Shown: piece by piece, positions 7,931-19,437 of the stretch
Numbering within the stretch: position 1 is the first letter of the stretch
How the letters are laid out: every line of letters starts with the position of its first letter
NCBI GenBank assembly: GCA_022710935.1
Contig: JAKLFY010000004.1
Coordinates: 62,001 to 126,000 of the forward strand
Reading direction: 5' to 3'
Source: Verrucomicrobiota bacterium
GTDB lineage: Bacteria; Verrucomicrobiota; Verrucomicrobiia; Limisphaerales; J093
Length of the DNA: 64,000 nt
Notes under the pieces: generated by a model
What the model was told of the DNA's origin: nothing
The model's database searches: none
Seen by the model: only the letters and a program-made list of their open reading frames with translations
Program-made: the position numbers and the translations under genes

Positions 7931-8770
7931 ATGACCCGGATTGGCTCGCTTTCCTGGATTCTCGCGGTGCTCTGGACCTCGCTGGCCGCCGGGCGCGCCG
8001 CCGACAGCCTGGCCCAGGTTCACACGCCCCTCGGAGACTGGCTCCTTGTCCTGTTCGACACGGACAAGCCCGTGACAGTCGCCAATTTCAAGCAGTATGT
8101 CGCCACTGGGCGATTCCGCGATTCGTTCGTGCAGCGGTGGGAACCGGGCTTCGTCATCCAAGGCGGCGGGTTCTTTGTGACCAACCGGTTCAAATCGAAT
8201 CCGGCCATCCTGTCCGTGCCGACGTTTGGCAGCATCACCAACGAGTATTCCGTTGGCCCGACTCTGAGTAACACCTACGGCACGATCGCGATGGCCCGGG
8301 CTGGCGGCCAGACCAACTCCGCCACCTCACAGTGGTTCCTCAACCTGGCGGACAACGTCGGACTCGACACGGTCGACGGCGGCTTCACGGTGTTCGGACG
8401 CGTGGCGGTCGGAACGAACCTGTTGAATCGCTTCAACCGGACCTCGGTCGCCAATGGCATCTTTCCGCTCAATCTCGGCGGCGCGCTCTACCGGGTGCCG
8501 GTCCTGTCGCCCGCTCCGACGTTCGGCGACCTCATCTACAGCGACTTCTCCCTGCCGGACTGGCCGCGCGTCCGGATCGCGGTCGACGCCGGGCGCCTGC
8601 GCCTCGCGTGGAACAGCCTGAGCAACTTCGTCAATCACCTCGAATTCGCCTCGGGCTTTCCCCTGTCGTGGCAGACTTTCGTCAGCACCAACGGCACCGG
8701 GCAGACCATCGAGGTGTTCGACGACCGGCCCGGCACCGCCGGTGGCTGCTACCGCGTCCGCATCGAGTAG
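7931..8770 (+). CDS. Secreted cyclophilin-type peptidyl-prolyl isomerase
   Basis: The signal peptide (ILAVLWTSLAAGRAADS) is followed by a cyclophilin fold: TPLGDWLLVLFDTDKPVTVA, FVIQGGGF, YGTIAMARAGG and the conserved NSATSQWFLNL. The C-terminal 70 residues (RLRLAWNSLSNFVNHLEFAS) form a short beta-rich tail of a type seen in secreted Verrucomicrobia proteins. It presumably acts in the periplasm or outside the cell. I chose the ATG at 7931 because it directly precedes the signal peptide. The gene ends 11 bp before a dead pseudopilin gene. Confidence 0.85.
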   Translation: MTRIGSLSWILAVLWTSLAAGRAADSLAQVHTPLGDWLLVLFDTDKPVTVANFKQYVATGRFRDSFVQRWEPGFVIQGGGFFVTNRFKSNPAILSVPTFGSITNEYSVGPTLSNTYGTIAMARAGGQTNSATSQWFLNLADNVGLDTVDGGFTVFGRVAVGTNLLNRFNRTSVANGIFPLNLGGALYRVPVLSPAPTFGDLIYSDFSLPDWPRVRIAVDAGRLRLAWNSLSNFVNHLEFASGFPLSWQTFVSTNGTGQTIEVFDDRPGTAGGCYRVRIE

Positions 8771-8781
8771 ATTCTCAAAAG

Positions 8782-9171
8782 ATGGGTTCCGTCCGCAGTG
8801 CGGACGCGCAAGGCCTCGCGCGGGCGCGCGCATTCACATTGATCGAGCTGTTGGTGGGGATTGCGATCATCGCGATCCTGGCCGGCATGCTCCTGCCGGC
8901 GTTGAGCTAGGCCAAGCAGAAGGCGCAGGGCATCATGTGCATGAACAACACGCGGCAGTTGACGCTGGCGTGGATTCAGTACGCGCAGGACAGCAACGAT
9001 CGCCTGGGTCGCCGAACGCACGACCATGCGCAACTGAGGGCGGACGGTTTCTGGATCGCCCTCCGCGTCATTCGGAAAGCGGCCCCTTGGGCAACGGAAT
9101 GTGAACTGCCGCTGGCGAGCCAGCGCGGGGACTCGGGCCCGAGGCGGTTGTGCCACAGGCCGGACATCTGA
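8782..9171 (+). pseudogene. Broken pseudopilin / type II secretion-like protein gene
   Basis: The frame starts at 8782 with the prepilin cleavage and helix motif (FTLIELLVGIAIIAILAG, MLLPALS), hits TAG at 8908-8910, and continues in frame with AKQKAQGIMCMNNTRQLTLA, then WIQYAQDSNDRLG. The stop most simply replaces a Lys codon (AAG to TAG). After NDRLG the family resemblance is lost, so the 3' part has also been replaced or scrambled. Intact relatives are usually 200-300 residues. The distal end abuts the convergent gene that ends at 9196. Confidence 0.8.
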
Positions 9172-9183
9172 TTTGGCGCAGCG

Positions 9184-9210
9184 CTGGGGAATGGGCTATT
9201 TGTTCCCCAG
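9184..9210 (-). terminator. Hairpin spanning the stop codon of the DUF6067-like gene
   Basis: CTGGGGAA (9184-9191) and TTCCCCAG (9203-9210) form a perfect 8-bp stem with an 11-nt loop that holds the TAG stop (9196-9198). No U-run follows, so it could be a Rho-linked or mRNA-stabilising structure rather than an intrinsic terminator. Confidence 0.4.
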
Positions 9211-10680
9211 CACGCGCACATCATCGATCGCGCAGACCCCGGCAGGCCCGAGCGTGCTGAAGTCTTCGTTTTTCGAGCCTGGGCTCATCTTGCCAAGCCG
9301 CACCGCCCCTGGGGCGCGGCTGACAATCCGCGGACCGTCGCTCCGCCAGATCACTGGTCGATCGTTTTCCATTCGGACAACCCAACGCATCGGCTCGGCC
9401 AGCAGCTCCCGCGGGGTGCCTGCGGCACCGTCCACGTTGCGCGTGAAGGTGCTGGCGATCCCCGACAGCAAACCGTTGTCGGCCAATCCCACGGTCCGAC
9501 CGAGGACGCTGAAGTTGCGTTCTCGAACTTCGACCGGCGTATAGGGCGGGTACACTTCCTGGTCCAGGCCAATGGTCGAGTCGAGCCAACGCAACCGCGC
9601 ATGCCGCCACAGATCGCCGACGCCGGCGTCTTCGAGCACCGTGTCGGCAACGCGCAGCGTGAAAGCGATGGGGGTGAATGGGGCGTTCCTGGCGCGCAGC
9701 GTCACCGTGCCCCGGTACATGCCCGGAGGCGCATCGCGCGGGACGGCGACGCTGAACCAGAGCGCCTGCACCTTGCGCCGGGGCACCGTCACGACCTTGC
9801 GCAGTGGCCGGCCGAGCCAGTCGGTGCCGCCCAGGTTGAAACAGCGCCAGGCGCTGGCTGGGATGGCTTTGCCTGCCCCCGATGTCAAGTCACTGAACTC
9901 CGCCGCGACGTCCTCGACCGCCTGCCCGTGGGCGTACAGGCCGATCTGGAAGGCGTAGTCCTCGCCCCGGCACGCCTCGCCCGCAAACGCCGCGCTCGGC
10001 CCGGCGCGGACCCAGCGCAACGGCAGTTCGTCGGTCATGCGAATGGGATGCCGCCGGTCCTCGGGAAAGAGCAGGTACGGACTTCCGGGATGGGCGGCCA
10101 CGAGTGTCTGGGTTTCGTGCGGTGAGGCCACGATTTCCATGGGATCGAAACGGTGGAACGTGTTGATGGCCTGAAACTCGAGCACCCGTGCCGGTTCAAG
10201 TCCGGATGTGTCACCCGCGCGCAGCCGTTCGGCCAGTGGGCCACAGGCCGCGGCCCACGCCGGCTGCGCGGTGTTGCTGGGCGGCAGGTAGACCGTGGCC
10301 GGAAAGTATGCTGAGCCTTCGGTCTTGTAAGGCATGTAGTAGACCAAACACTCACCGGGCACGGTGAGCGGCTGGAACAACAGATCTCCAAACTGCCGCT
10401 GAATATTCACCCGCAGCACGTTCTCGATGCGCTGGTTCGTCGCGGCATCGATCACGATGATCTCCGTCCGCTCCGGCGCCGTGTCCCGCCGGCGCCAGGG
10501 CAGCCGCACCCACACCGCCTCGGCCGGCTGCTCGACGCGGATGCGGGCGCGGTGGTTGCCCAAGGCCTCGGGCCAGTCGCCGACGCCGTAGGGCACTTCC
10601 TCGGCTCTTCCCGGGCCGATGCCGACGGTGACGAAAAACGCGAAGAAAAACCGAAGCCGATGGCCCCATGCGCTGGCCAT
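9196..10680 (-). CDS. Secreted DUF6067-like (glycoside hydrolase-type) protein, probably shortened
   Basis: A signal peptide (HRLRFFFAFFVTVGIGPGRA) precedes a beta-rich region beginning ALGNHRARIRVEQPAEAVWV and containing YFPATVYLPPSN and VYYMPYKTEG, then a region near LRVADTVLEDAGVGDLWRHA. I recognise this as the N-terminal part of the large DUF6067/glycoside-hydrolase-like secreted proteins of Verrucomicrobia and Planctomycetes, which are often 900 residues or more. At about 495 residues the catalytic part may be missing, and the C-terminus (GPAGVCAIDDVRVLGNK) reads like the end of a lectin-type domain, suggesting an internal deletion. The ATG at 10680 gives the best signal peptide; an upstream start at 10719 is possible. 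Its stop faces a broken gene. Confidence 0.5.
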   Translation of the reverse strand: MASAWGHRLRFFFAFFVTVGIGPGRAEEVPYGVGDWPEALGNHRARIRVEQPAEAVWVRLPWRRRDTAPERTEIIVIDAATNQRIENVLRVNIQRQFGDLLFQPLTVPGECLVYYMPYKTEGSAYFPATVYLPPSNTAQPAWAAACGPLAERLRAGDTSGLEPARVLEFQAINTFHRFDPMEIVASPHETQTLVAAHPGSPYLLFPEDRRHPIRMTDELPLRWVRAGPSAAFAGEACRGEDYAFQIGLYAHGQAVEDVAAEFSDLTSGAGKAIPASAWRCFNLGGTDWLGRPLRKVVTVPRRKVQALWFSVAVPRDAPPGMYRGTVTLRARNAPFTPIAFTLRVADTVLEDAGVGDLWRHARLRWLDSTIGLDQEVYPPYTPVEVRERNFSVLGRTVGLADNGLLSGIASTFTRNVDGAAGTPRELLAEPMRWVVRMENDRPVIWRSDGPRIVSRAPGAVRLGKMSPGSKNEDFSTLGPAGVCAIDDVRVLGNK

Positions 10681-10752
10681 ACCCCGCTGATCATTGCTGC
10701 CGTGATTGTGTTGGCTCATAGATTGAAGACCAGGTCTTGGATGGACCCGTTG

Positions 10753-11637
10753 TCACGCCTTGCCGTGCCAGCGGGTCAAACGCTCGCGGAGTGAATCGAT
10801 GTGGCTGGTCTGGGGGCACAAGCCGGGGATCTCCTCGAGCAGTCGTTCGATCCGCGGAATCTCGCCCCAGGCAGTCACGGTGAAGACTTCCATCGCGTGC
10901 GGGGAAGCGATCTCGAGTTCCCGGTTCTTGCGGTCGAACCGGCGGCGTAGAGTGGCCTTCCAATCCGCCCGGTCTCGGGGCACGTCCATGTGGTGGCGTC
11001 CGACCCAGGGCAGCCATTCCTTGATCTGGGACTGGTGGCACCAGGTCATGGCGCAGAGGGTGTCGAACGCCTCCTCGACGTCGACGGCCAGGTCGTGGGT
11101 GTTCGCGCCGAACATGTAACCGTCGTAGACCGCGATGATCACCGGCACCGCGCAGGCGACTGACGCCGTCTCGTCGGCCGGGTATTCGGGCGTGAAGGCG
11201 TGCGGCACATTGATCATGTAGGCAACCTCGCGGACCGCCTGTGCCACCGCCAGGTGATCCACATGCACGCCGGCCAAGGGATCCGCCGGCAAGGGCGGAC
11301 ACAGCAGATAGTCGGGTTCGAAGTCGCGGATGGCCTTCCAGAGAGCGGCCAGGAACTCGAGTGTCACACGCAGACAGGCCTCTCGAGAGACCTGCCCGCC
11401 CGGCAGCCGGAGCAGCTCGAACTCGTAACCGCCGATCCGCGCGGACTCGAGCTGTTCGCTCAGCCTGAGGCGGGCCGTTTCCTCGCGCGTGCGGAAGTGG
11501 TGTCCGGCGGCGCCGTCGGTGCAGACGATGACTTTGCCGCGGAAATCGTTCCCGAGCCGCTGCCGCCAGACGTGGAAGGTGCCGGCGGCGGTGAATTCGT
11601 AGTCGTCGAAGTGCGCGTGGATGTAGAGGACTTTCAT
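10753..11637 (-). CDS. PIG-L / LmbE-family N-acetyl-sugar deacetylase
   Basis: The start MKVLYIHAHFDDYEFTAAGT contains the family's zinc motif (H-x-DD), and HVDH near residue 128 supplies the second part. The family removes N-acetyl groups from amino sugars such as GlcNAc-inositol derivatives. The protein has 294 residues, typical length, and lacks a signal peptide, so it is probably cytoplasmic. It sits 53 bp downstream of the delta-60 gene and about 70 bp upstream of the DUF6067-like gene on the same strand, so the three may form one transcript. The actual substrate is unknown. Confidence 0.88.
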   Translation of the reverse strand: MKVLYIHAHFDDYEFTAAGTFHVWRQRLGNDFRGKVIVCTDGAAGHHFRTREETARLRLSEQLESARIGGYEFELLRLPGGQVSREACLRVTLEFLAALWKAIRDFEPDYLLCPPLPADPLAGVHVDHLAVAQAVREVAYMINVPHAFTPEYPADETASVACAVPVIIAVYDGYMFGANTHDLAVDVEEAFDTLCAMTWCHQSQIKEWLPWVGRHHMDVPRDRADWKATLRRRFDRKNRELEIASPHAMEVFTVTAWGEIPRIERLLEEIPGLCPQTSHIDSLRERLTRWHGKA

Positions 11638-11690
11638 GAAAGCAGATCGGTGGGGCGAGGTGACGTGATGGAGACTCCGTGAAACACAGG

Positions 11691-14234
11691 TTAGCGGACA
11701 ACGCGGAAGAAGCGGGCGGGCTGGCTGGGGGGCACGGAGGCTGGGCTGCCGAGCCCGGGCTCATCGCGCCAGGGGCCGATGGGCGAATCGCTCGATTGCA
11801 GAGTGCCGGGTCCCTTCCATGACACCACGGCGGTTGCCTGGTCCAATCCGATCGCGACGGACGCGGGCGCCGGGTCCGCGGATCGGAATCGAGCGAGCCC
11901 CTGCCGCGCCTTGCCGTCGATCGTGGTGAACGGGCCGCCCACCAGGATATTGCCCTCGGCGTCGACCGCAGCCGCGAGGGCCCAGCGATCCATCCAACCC
12001 TTCGGGTCGAAGTCGGGGTCGAGTGAGCCGTCGGCACGGACGATGGCCAGGTTGAGCCGCGGCGTGCCGTTGAATGACTCGAATTCGCCGACGACGACCC
12101 ACCACCCGCCCGGTCCGAGAGCCGCGCCGTAAACAGCAGGCAGGCCGCCTCCCGCGATGCCTGCGCCCGGATCGAAGCTCTGATCGAGTGTTCCCTCGGG
12201 GTCAAGGCGGGCAATGCCGCGGTGCGGTTCGCTCTCGACCGTGCTGAAGGTGCCGGTGACGAGCAGGCGTCCATCGCCCTCGAGGGCGATGCCTGTGACG
12301 ATCGGCAGATCGCCATCGAGGAGGGACAACCCGCCGAAGTCGGAATCCAGCGAGCCATCGGGCCGCAGCCGGGCGAGACCCGATCGCGTTTGCCCATTCA
12401 CGGTGTCGAAGTAGCCTCCGATGACAAGGCGTTCGTCGTCTTGCGCAACGATGGAATAGACATCCGGCGCGGCAACCCACGAGGCCACATGAGGATCGAA
12501 TCCGGGATCGACGCCGCCCGAGGCGTCGAGGCGCGCCAGCCGAAAGCGGGGCACGCCGTTGACTTCGTCGAACAGTCCCCCGACCAGAATGTGGCCGCCG
12601 GGCTGAAGCGCCAGGCAGTAGACCTCGCCATTGGGCCCCAAGCCCGGATCGAATGTCGCGTCGAGTTGGCTATTGGCCGCAAGGCGAACCAGGTTGGCTC
12701 GAGACTTGGCCTGCACGGTGGCAAATCGTCCGCCCACGATCACCTCGCCCTGCGGTTGGAGAACGATGGCATTGACCACGCCGCCCTGGCTGACATGGGC
12801 GTCGAACGATTCATCCAGTGCCCCATGCGGGAGGATTCGCGCCAGGGCCTGGCGGGGCTGGCCATCGACGCGTTCGAAATCCCCGCCGACCAGGATCCGG
12901 CCGTCCTCCTGCACCGTGATCGCGTTCACCGAGCCAACCCGCTCGACGATCCGTTTGGAATCCGAATAGTCCGGGTCGGCCGATCCGTCCGAGTGCAGCC
13001 GCCCGAGGTTGTGGCGCACCTCGGTTCCGATCTGCCTGAATTGCCCCGCCACCAGGATGCGCCCGTCGCCCTGGACTGCGACCGCCATGCCGACACCCGC
13101 CGATCTCCCGGCCGTTTGCAGGCCTGGCCCCGGGTCAAACGTCTCGTCCGGTGCGCCGCCGGCCTCGAGCCGTGCGATCCCCGGGTGCAGGCTCTCTCCG
13201 AACCGATCGAAATCGCCCGTCACCACGATCCGGCCATCCGGTTGAATTGTCAGGTCGCGCACCGCGTTCACCACGCCATCGCCCCAGCCATCGCCCTCGA
13301 AACTGGCATCCGCGACCCCTGTCTCCTGCAAGCGGGCCAGGCCGAAGAGCGTCTGGCCCTCCAACTGGTCGAAGCGCCCGGCTACGAGCAGATGACCGTC
13401 TTCCTGACGCCGGACCAGCGCGACGCTGACCAACCCTTGGCTCCAGTACAGGCCGGGGTTGAACTCGGGAACCACGTTCCCCGCGGCGTCAAGCCGGACC
13501 AAACCGGGGCGTGTTTGCCCGTCGAACTTCGTGAACAACCCGGCAACCACAACACCCCCGTCCGGCAGCGGCGCCAGGTCCTGCACAATCCCGAATGCGT
13601 CTTCGACTCCCGCGCCAGGATCGAATGTCTCATCGAGGGCGCCGTCGGGCTTCAACCGCGCCAGGCAGGCGCGCGGGGCCGATTCGACCGTGTTGAACTG
13701 GCCGCCGATGAAGAGGCGCCCGTCCTCGAGAACCCGCACCACATCGATTCTGCGCGACCGTTGTCCGTCCACATGCGGCGCGAAGGCCTCATCGAGGTTC
13801 CCCTCGGAGTCGACCCGGGCCGCACCGTGCCGCGCCTGGCCGGCCACGCTCGTGAAATCGCCTCCGAACACAATCTTCCCATCCGGTTGGAGTGCGACGG
13901 AGTTGACGGCGCCCTCGACTCCGGGCCACAGCGCAAAACTCGTGTCCACCGCGCCGTCCGTATCGAGCCGGACCAACCCGCTGATGGGGCGTCCATGAAA
14001 GAACTCGAACCGGCCCGCGACGATCGCCTTGCCATCGGCCTGCACTGCGACCGCTCGCAAATCGGCGTCGGCTGTGGTGGTGAAAGATGGACCGAAATGG
14101 GGATCGAGGCCGGGCGATGAACCCGCCTCGGCCAACGCCGCCATCGCGAACCATGCCGCCAATGAGACGCCGAGCCGGCCCGGGCGCGCTCGGGCTGGCA
14201 GCCTAACTCGATTGGCACAGCACTCGGATACCAC
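11691..14234 (-). CDS. Secreted delta-60 repeat beta-propeller-type protein
   Basis: This 847-residue protein has a signal peptide (LGVSLAAWFAMAALAEA) and about 13-14 delta-60 repeats, each about 55 residues with a unit of the form VALQPDGKIVFGGDF... LDEAFDP. The C-terminus (ARFFRVVR) is a common ending in secreted Verrucomicrobia proteins. Delta-60 repeats probably form propeller-like blades. The role may be adhesion or polymer binding, but no enzyme motif is visible. The start is a GTG at 14234 and is uncertain by a few codons. The repeats make the opposite strand look like a long open frame, which is an artefact. Confidence 0.85.
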   Translation of the reverse strand: MVSECCANRVRLPARARPGRLGVSLAAWFAMAALAEAGSSPGLDPHFGPSFTTTADADLRAVAVQADGKAIVAGRFEFFHGRPISGLVRLDTDGAVDTSFALWPGVEGAVNSVALQPDGKIVFGGDFTSVAGQARHGAARVDSEGNLDEAFAPHVDGQRSRRIDVVRVLEDGRLFIGGQFNTVESAPRACLARLKPDGALDETFDPGAGVEDAFGIVQDLAPLPDGGVVVAGLFTKFDGQTRPGLVRLDAAGNVVPEFNPGLYWSQGLVSVALVRRQEDGHLLVAGRFDQLEGQTLFGLARLQETGVADASFEGDGWGDGVVNAVRDLTIQPDGRIVVTGDFDRFGESLHPGIARLEAGGAPDETFDPGPGLQTAGRSAGVGMAVAVQGDGRILVAGQFRQIGTEVRHNLGRLHSDGSADPDYSDSKRIVERVGSVNAITVQEDGRILVGGDFERVDGQPRQALARILPHGALDESFDAHVSQGGVVNAIVLQPQGEVIVGGRFATVQAKSRANLVRLAANSQLDATFDPGLGPNGEVYCLALQPGGHILVGGLFDEVNGVPRFRLARLDASGGVDPGFDPHVASWVAAPDVYSIVAQDDERLVIGGYFDTVNGQTRSGLARLRPDGSLDSDFGGLSLLDGDLPIVTGIALEGDGRLLVTGTFSTVESEPHRGIARLDPEGTLDQSFDPGAGIAGGGLPAVYGAALGPGGWWVVVGEFESFNGTPRLNLAIVRADGSLDPDFDPKGWMDRWALAAAVDAEGNILVGGPFTTIDGKARQGLARFRSADPAPASVAIGLDQATAVVSWKGPGTLQSSDSPIGPWRDEPGLGSPASVPPSQPARFFRVVR

Positions 14235-14382
14235 AGATTTCAGGAGCAGGATCGACCCATTCCGTCCGCAACGGCTCTCGGACAGAACCTGGTTGCGTCA
14301 CCCATCAAGGAGCAGATAAAGAGCAGATGTTGTGCCGGGAACTTCCGCCACACCCGCCCGGCGTGTCCCGGGCACCCTCCAA

Positions 14383-15492
<1,110 letters not shown>

Positions 15493-15501
15493 AATCCGCC
15501 G

Positions 15502-15912
15502 TCACCGCACCTCGATCCTCAGCGCTTTGACTCGGGCGCGAAGCTTGCGGTAGAGCGGGTGCTTGCGGAAGGAGGCCAGGTCCGGATCCCGAGCCAGCCA
15601 GCGGAAATCGCGATACCCGCGGTCGATGGCGAGGTTGAGGGCCGCGTAGGCGGCATCAAACTGGTTGGTGAGGGCGTAGCTGCAGGCGAGGTTGTAATGG
15701 GCCAGCGGATCTTCCGGCCGCAGGCGGGCCAACTGCGCGTCCACGCGCAGCCCGTCCTCGAAGCGCCCGCGGCGCGAGTAATCGTCGGCGAGGAGCCTCA
15801 GGGCGTCGTCATAGCACGGATCGCGTCGTGTGAGTCCCTCGAGGAACCCGATCTCGATGTCCAAATTGCGGCGTTCGTCGCGGCGCAGCTTCTCTCTCCT
15901 GGTCTCAGCCAT
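15502..15912 (-). CDS. Small tetratricopeptide-repeat protein
   Basis: The 136-residue protein begins MAETRREKLRRDERRNLDIE and contains about two TPR-like helical pairs (DDALRLLADDYSRRGRFEDG; PLAHYNLACSYALTNQFDAA). It ends with a basic segment (HPLYRKLRARVKALR). No signal peptide or membrane segment is present. The start at 15912 gives a compact domain; the frame runs much further upstream only because it is antisense to the GH95 gene. It lies 9 bp upstream of mtnA. Relatives act as protein-interaction adaptors; the partner here is unknown. Confidence 0.75.
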   Translation of the reverse strand: MAETRREKLRRDERRNLDIEIGFLEGLTRRDPCYDDALRLLADDYSRRGRFEDGLRVDAQLARLRPEDPLAHYNLACSYALTNQFDAAYAALNLAIDRGYRDFRWLARDPDLASFRKHPLYRKLRARVKALRIEVR

Positions 15913-16026
15913 ATACCCGGGCCGGATCATGCCAGCCGTTGCGGCAGCGTCAAGGGACAGTGAAGGACCCGCCGCGGTGTCCTCACAAGCTTGACGCTGG
16001 GGCGGGCCTGGGAAACCCTTGCCTCC

Positions 16027-18450
16027 ATGATTCGCATCCGATTCGTCGGCGGGCTTGCTTTTGCGCTCGGGCTGGCCGCCTGGCTGCCGGGGATCCCCGG
16101 AGCGGCTTTGGGGGCGGCATCTTTGCCATCTTCGCCGTCGGCGGCAACCGGCGCCCCTGGGGGGCTCAGAATCTGGTTTGCCGAACCGGCGACAAACTGG
16201 GAGAAGCAGGCATTTCCGATCGGCAACGGGCGTGTGGGGGCGATGGTGTTCGGAGGGACCGGGCGTGAGCGCATCCAGCTCAACGAGGACACGCTCTGGT
16301 CGGGCGGCCCGCGCGACACCACCAACCCCGAGGCGCTCAAGCACCTGCCCGAGGTGCGGCGGCTCCTGTTCGACGGGCGGCCGGACGAGGCCGTCAAGCT
16401 GGCCCAGGAGCATCTCATGGGCAGACCCATGAGGGTCAAACCGTACCAGTCGCTCGGTGATCTGCGCCTCGATTTTCCGGGTCACGAAGCGGCCCAGGAC
16501 TACCAGCGCGAGCTGGATCTCGAAAGGGCGGTTGTGCGCATCCAGTACCGGGTTGGGGAGATCCGGCACACGCGCGAGCTCTTTGCGAGCCATCCCGATC
16601 AGGTGCTCGTGCTGCGCCTCACCTGCTCGAGGCCGGGCGGTTTGACGTTCTTTGCGACGCTGGATCGCGAGCAGGATTTCCGGACCAGCACGCGTTCGCC
16701 CGATCGCGTGCTGCTGCAGGGACAGGTGGATGGCGGGCAGGGCACCGAGTACTGCGCCGTTCTTCAAGCCAACGCCCAGGGCGGCCAGATGTTCGCCCCG
16801 GCGCGCCGCCTCGAAGTGCGGAACGCGACATCGGTCACCCTGGTTCTGGGGGCGGCGACGAGCTTCGGCGGGCGCGACGCGCTGCAGGTCGCCACCGAAG
16901 ATGTCGAGGCGGCGATCCGCAAGCCGTACGCCGCCCTGGTGGCGGCGCACGTGCGTGATTACCAGGCGTTGTTTAACCGGGTCAGCCTCGATCTGGGCGG
17001 GGCGGACGCCGCGGTCCACCCCACCGACGCGCGGCTGGCGGCGATGAAGAAAGGCGGGAACGACCCGCATCTGCTGGCCACCTATTTTCAGTTCGGACGG
17101 TACCTGTTGATCTCGAGCTCTCGTCCGGGCGATCTGCCGGCGAATCTCCAGGGTCTTTGGGCTGAGGGCATGAACCCGCCCTGGAACAGCGACTACCATC
17201 TCAACATCAATCTCCAGATGAACTACTGGCCCGCCGAGGTCACGGCCCTTTCCGAGTGCCACCAGCCGCTGTTCGAGCTCATCGAGTCCCTGCGCGAATC
17301 GGGCCGCCGCACGGCCCGGGTGCACTACGGCGCTCGCGGATGGGTGGCGCACCACTTGACCGATGTGTGGGGGTTCACCACGCCTGCGGACGGCGCGGGC
17401 TGGGGATTATGGCCGATGGGCGCGGCGTGGCTTTGCCAGCATCTGTGGGAGCATTTCGCGTTTACGGGCGACCGGACGTTCCTGGCCAGGCGGGCTTACC
17501 CGCCCATGAAAGAAGCCGCGGAGTTCTTCCTCGATTTCCTGGTCGAGGATTCGAAAGGCCGGCTGGTGAGCGGGCCATCCAGTTCGCCGGAGAACACCTA
17601 CCGCCTCCCGAACAGCACGAAGGGAGGACTGTGCATGGGGCCCTCGATGGACTCGCAAATCATCCGGGATCTCTTCTCGAATTGCATCCGAGCCTCCGAG
17701 ATCCTCAGGATCGACGCCGAGTTCCGCGGCCAGCTCGCCGCCACCCTGGCCAAACTGCCGCCCACTCAGATCGGACGCCACGGCCAGATCATGGAATGGT
17801 CCGAGGATTACGATGAACCGGAGCCGGGGCATCGGCACATCTCCCACCTGTTTGCCCTGCACCCGGGCAGAGAGATCACCCGCACCGGCACGCCCGAACT
17901 CGCCCAGGCGGCCCGGAAGACGCTCGAACGCCGGCTCGCGCACGGCGGCGGCCACACCGGCTGGAGCCGGGCGTGGATTCTGAACTTCTGGGCGCGGCTG
18001 GGAGACGCCGACAAGGCGCACGAGAATCTGCTGGCATTGCTCCGCCAAAGCACGGCGCCCAACCTGCTGGATCTGCATCCGCCCTTCCAGATTGACGGCA
18101 ACTTCGGAGGCACGGCCGGCCTCGCGGAGATGCTTCTCCAAAGCCACGCCGGGGAAATCGAGTTGCTGCCCGCCAAACCGTCCGCCTGGGCCGATGGGCA
18201 CGTCAGCGGATTGCGCGCCCGGGGCGGGTTCGCCGTCGATCTCGCGTGGCGGGGCGGACAATTCGAGTCGGGGCGCATCGAATCGCTCGACGGGGCTGTG
18301 TGCCGGCTCCGGTGTCCGGTCCCGGTCACCGTGCGCTCGGGGTCGGCGCGCGGCGCCGTGGTAAAGACGAGGCCGCTAGCCACCCAGGCGATCGAGTTCG
18401 CCACGAAACGGGGCGGGGAGTATTTTCTGGCGAGGCGCGATGCACACTGA
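16027..18450 (+). CDS. GH95 alpha-L-fucosidase
   Basis: This 807-residue secreted enzyme has a signal peptide ([20 protein letters not shown]), the N-terminal GH95 beta-domain ([33 protein letters not shown]), and the (alpha/alpha)6 barrel with the catalytic-centre motifs: [20 protein letters not shown] with the two catalytic-site Asn, [25 protein letters not shown] and FQIDGNFGG with the Asp. It probably removes terminal alpha-1,2-linked L-fucose (or galactose) from glycans. The ATG at 16027 gives the signal peptide. Its stop overlaps the moxR start by 11 bases. The window also encodes Fkp (38015-40930), which could salvage the released fucose. Confidence 0.9.
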   Translation: MIRIRFVGGLAFALGLAAWLPGIPGAALGAASLPSSPSAATGAPGGLRIWFAEPATNWEKQAFPIGNGRVGAMVFGGTGRERIQLNEDTLWSGGPRDTTNPEALKHLPEVRRLLFDGRPDEAVKLAQEHLMGRPMRVKPYQSLGDLRLDFPGHEAAQDYQRELDLERAVVRIQYRVGEIRHTRELFASHPDQVLVLRLTCSRPGGLTFFATLDREQDFRTSTRSPDRVLLQGQVDGGQGTEYCAVLQANAQGGQMFAPARRLEVRNATSVTLVLGAATSFGGRDALQVATEDVEAAIRKPYAALVAAHVRDYQALFNRVSLDLGGADAAVHPTDARLAAMKKGGNDPHLLATYFQFGRYLLISSSRPGDLPANLQGLWAEGMNPPWNSDYHLNINLQMNYWPAEVTALSECHQPLFELIESLRESGRRTARVHYGARGWVAHHLTDVWGFTTPADGAGWGLWPMGAAWLCQHLWEHFAFTGDRTFLARRAYPPMKEAAEFFLDFLVEDSKGRLVSGPSSSPENTYRLPNSTKGGLCMGPSMDSQIIRDLFSNCIRASEILRIDAEFRGQLAATLAKLPPTQIGRHGQIMEWSEDYDEPEPGHRHISHLFALHPGREITRTGTPELAQAARKTLERRLAHGGGHTGWSRAWILNFWARLGDADKAHENLLALLRQSTAPNLLDLHPPFQIDGNFGGTAGLAEMLLQSHAGEIELLPAKPSAWADGHVSGLRARGGFAVDLAWRGGQFESGRIESLDGAVCRLRCPVPVTVRSGSARGAVVKTRPLATQAIEFATKRGGEYFLARRDAH

Positions 18451-19429
18451 CTTGCAGCCGCTCGAAGCGGCCATTGGGGGGCATCAAGCGCGGTTGGAGG
18501 CGCTGCGCGCGGAGATGGCGCGTTCGATTGTGGGGCAGCAGACGCTGATCGAGCGGCTCCTGGTCGGCCTGCTCGCCAACGGCCACGTCCTGCTCGAAGG
18601 CGTGCCCGGCCTGGCCAAGACCGCCACCGTCAATGCCCTGGGCCAATGCCTCCACCTCAAGTTCGCCCGCGTCCAGTTCACGCCGGATCTCCTGCCGGGC
18701 GATCTGATCGGCAACCTGGTCTTCAACCCGCGCGACAACAGCTACCACACGCGCAAGGGGCCGATCTTCGCGAACCTGGTCCTGGCGGACGAAATCAACC
18801 GCGCCCCGGCCAAGGTGCAGAGCGCGCTGCTCGAAGCGATGCAGGAACGACAGGTCACGATTGGCGAACAGAGCTTCCCTCTGCCCTCTCCCTTTCTGGT
18901 CTTGGCAACGATGAATCCGATCGAGCAGGAGGGAACCTATTCGCTCCCGGAAGCGCAGGTGGACCGCTTCATGCTGAAGGTCGTGGTCACCTATCCGACC
19001 GAACCCGAGGAACGGCAGATCATGGCCCTGATGGCCCGGACGGCTCCGCGCCCGCCGCTGACGACCGTGGTGCGACCCGAGGATATCCTGGCCATGCGCG
19101 CGCTGGTCGATCAGGTGTTCGTCGACGAGCAGGTGTCGGACTATATCGTGCGGCTGGTGTTCGCCACGCGGGATCCGTCGACGGTGGCGCCGCGCCTGGC
19201 GCCGTTCATCCGGTTCGGCGCGTCGCCCCGGGCCTCGATCAACCTCTCGCTGGCGTCCAAAGCGCTCGCGTTCCTCCGCGGGCGTCCGCACGTCACGCCC
19301 GAGGACGTCAAGGCGGTCGCGGCGGACGTCCTCCGCCACAGGGTGCTGACGACATTCGAGGCCGATGCGGACCGGATGACCTCGGAGCACATTGTGGCGG
19401 AGTTGCTCGCCCAGGTGCCGGTGCCTTGA
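18440..19429 (+). CDS. MoxR-family AAA+ ATPase
   Basis: The protein has 329 residues: Walker [10 protein letters not shown], Walker [14 protein letters not shown], sensor 1 [13 protein letters not shown] and the arginine finger/sensor 2 region ([20 protein letters not shown]). MoxR ATPases act as chaperone-like partners of DUF58 and vWA proteins, here the genes that follow. The start at 18440 lies inside the end of the GH95 gene. A 200-bp gap with repeats separates it from the DUF58 gene, the only sizeable gap in this operon. Confidence 0.92.
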   Translation: MHTDLQPLEAAIGGHQARLEALRAEMARSIVGQQTLIERLLVGLLANGHVLLEGVPGLAKTATVNALGQCLHLKFARVQFTPDLLPGDLIGNLVFNPRDNSYHTRKGPIFANLVLADEINRAPAKVQSALLEAMQERQVTIGEQSFPLPSPFLVLATMNPIEQEGTYSLPEAQVDRFMLKVVVTYPTEPEERQIMALMARTAPRPPLTTVVRPEDILAMRALVDQVFVDEQVSDYIVRLVFATRDPSTVAPRLAPFIRFGASPRASINLSLASKALAFLRGRPHVTPEDVKAVAADVLRHRVLTTFEADADRMTSEHIVAELLAQVPVP

Positions 19430-19437
19430 AGTTTCTC

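Noticed and set aside
12222-14120. Long plus-strand open frame antisense to the delta-60 gene
   Set aside because: It mirrors the repeated codons of the minus-strand gene, has no family resemblance and reads as Asp/His/Arg-rich nonsense.
14235-14382. Riboswitch or methionine-salvage leader next to mtnA
   Set aside because: This gap lies downstream of mtnA, and the upstream side is occupied by the TPR gene 9 bp away, so no leader region exists.
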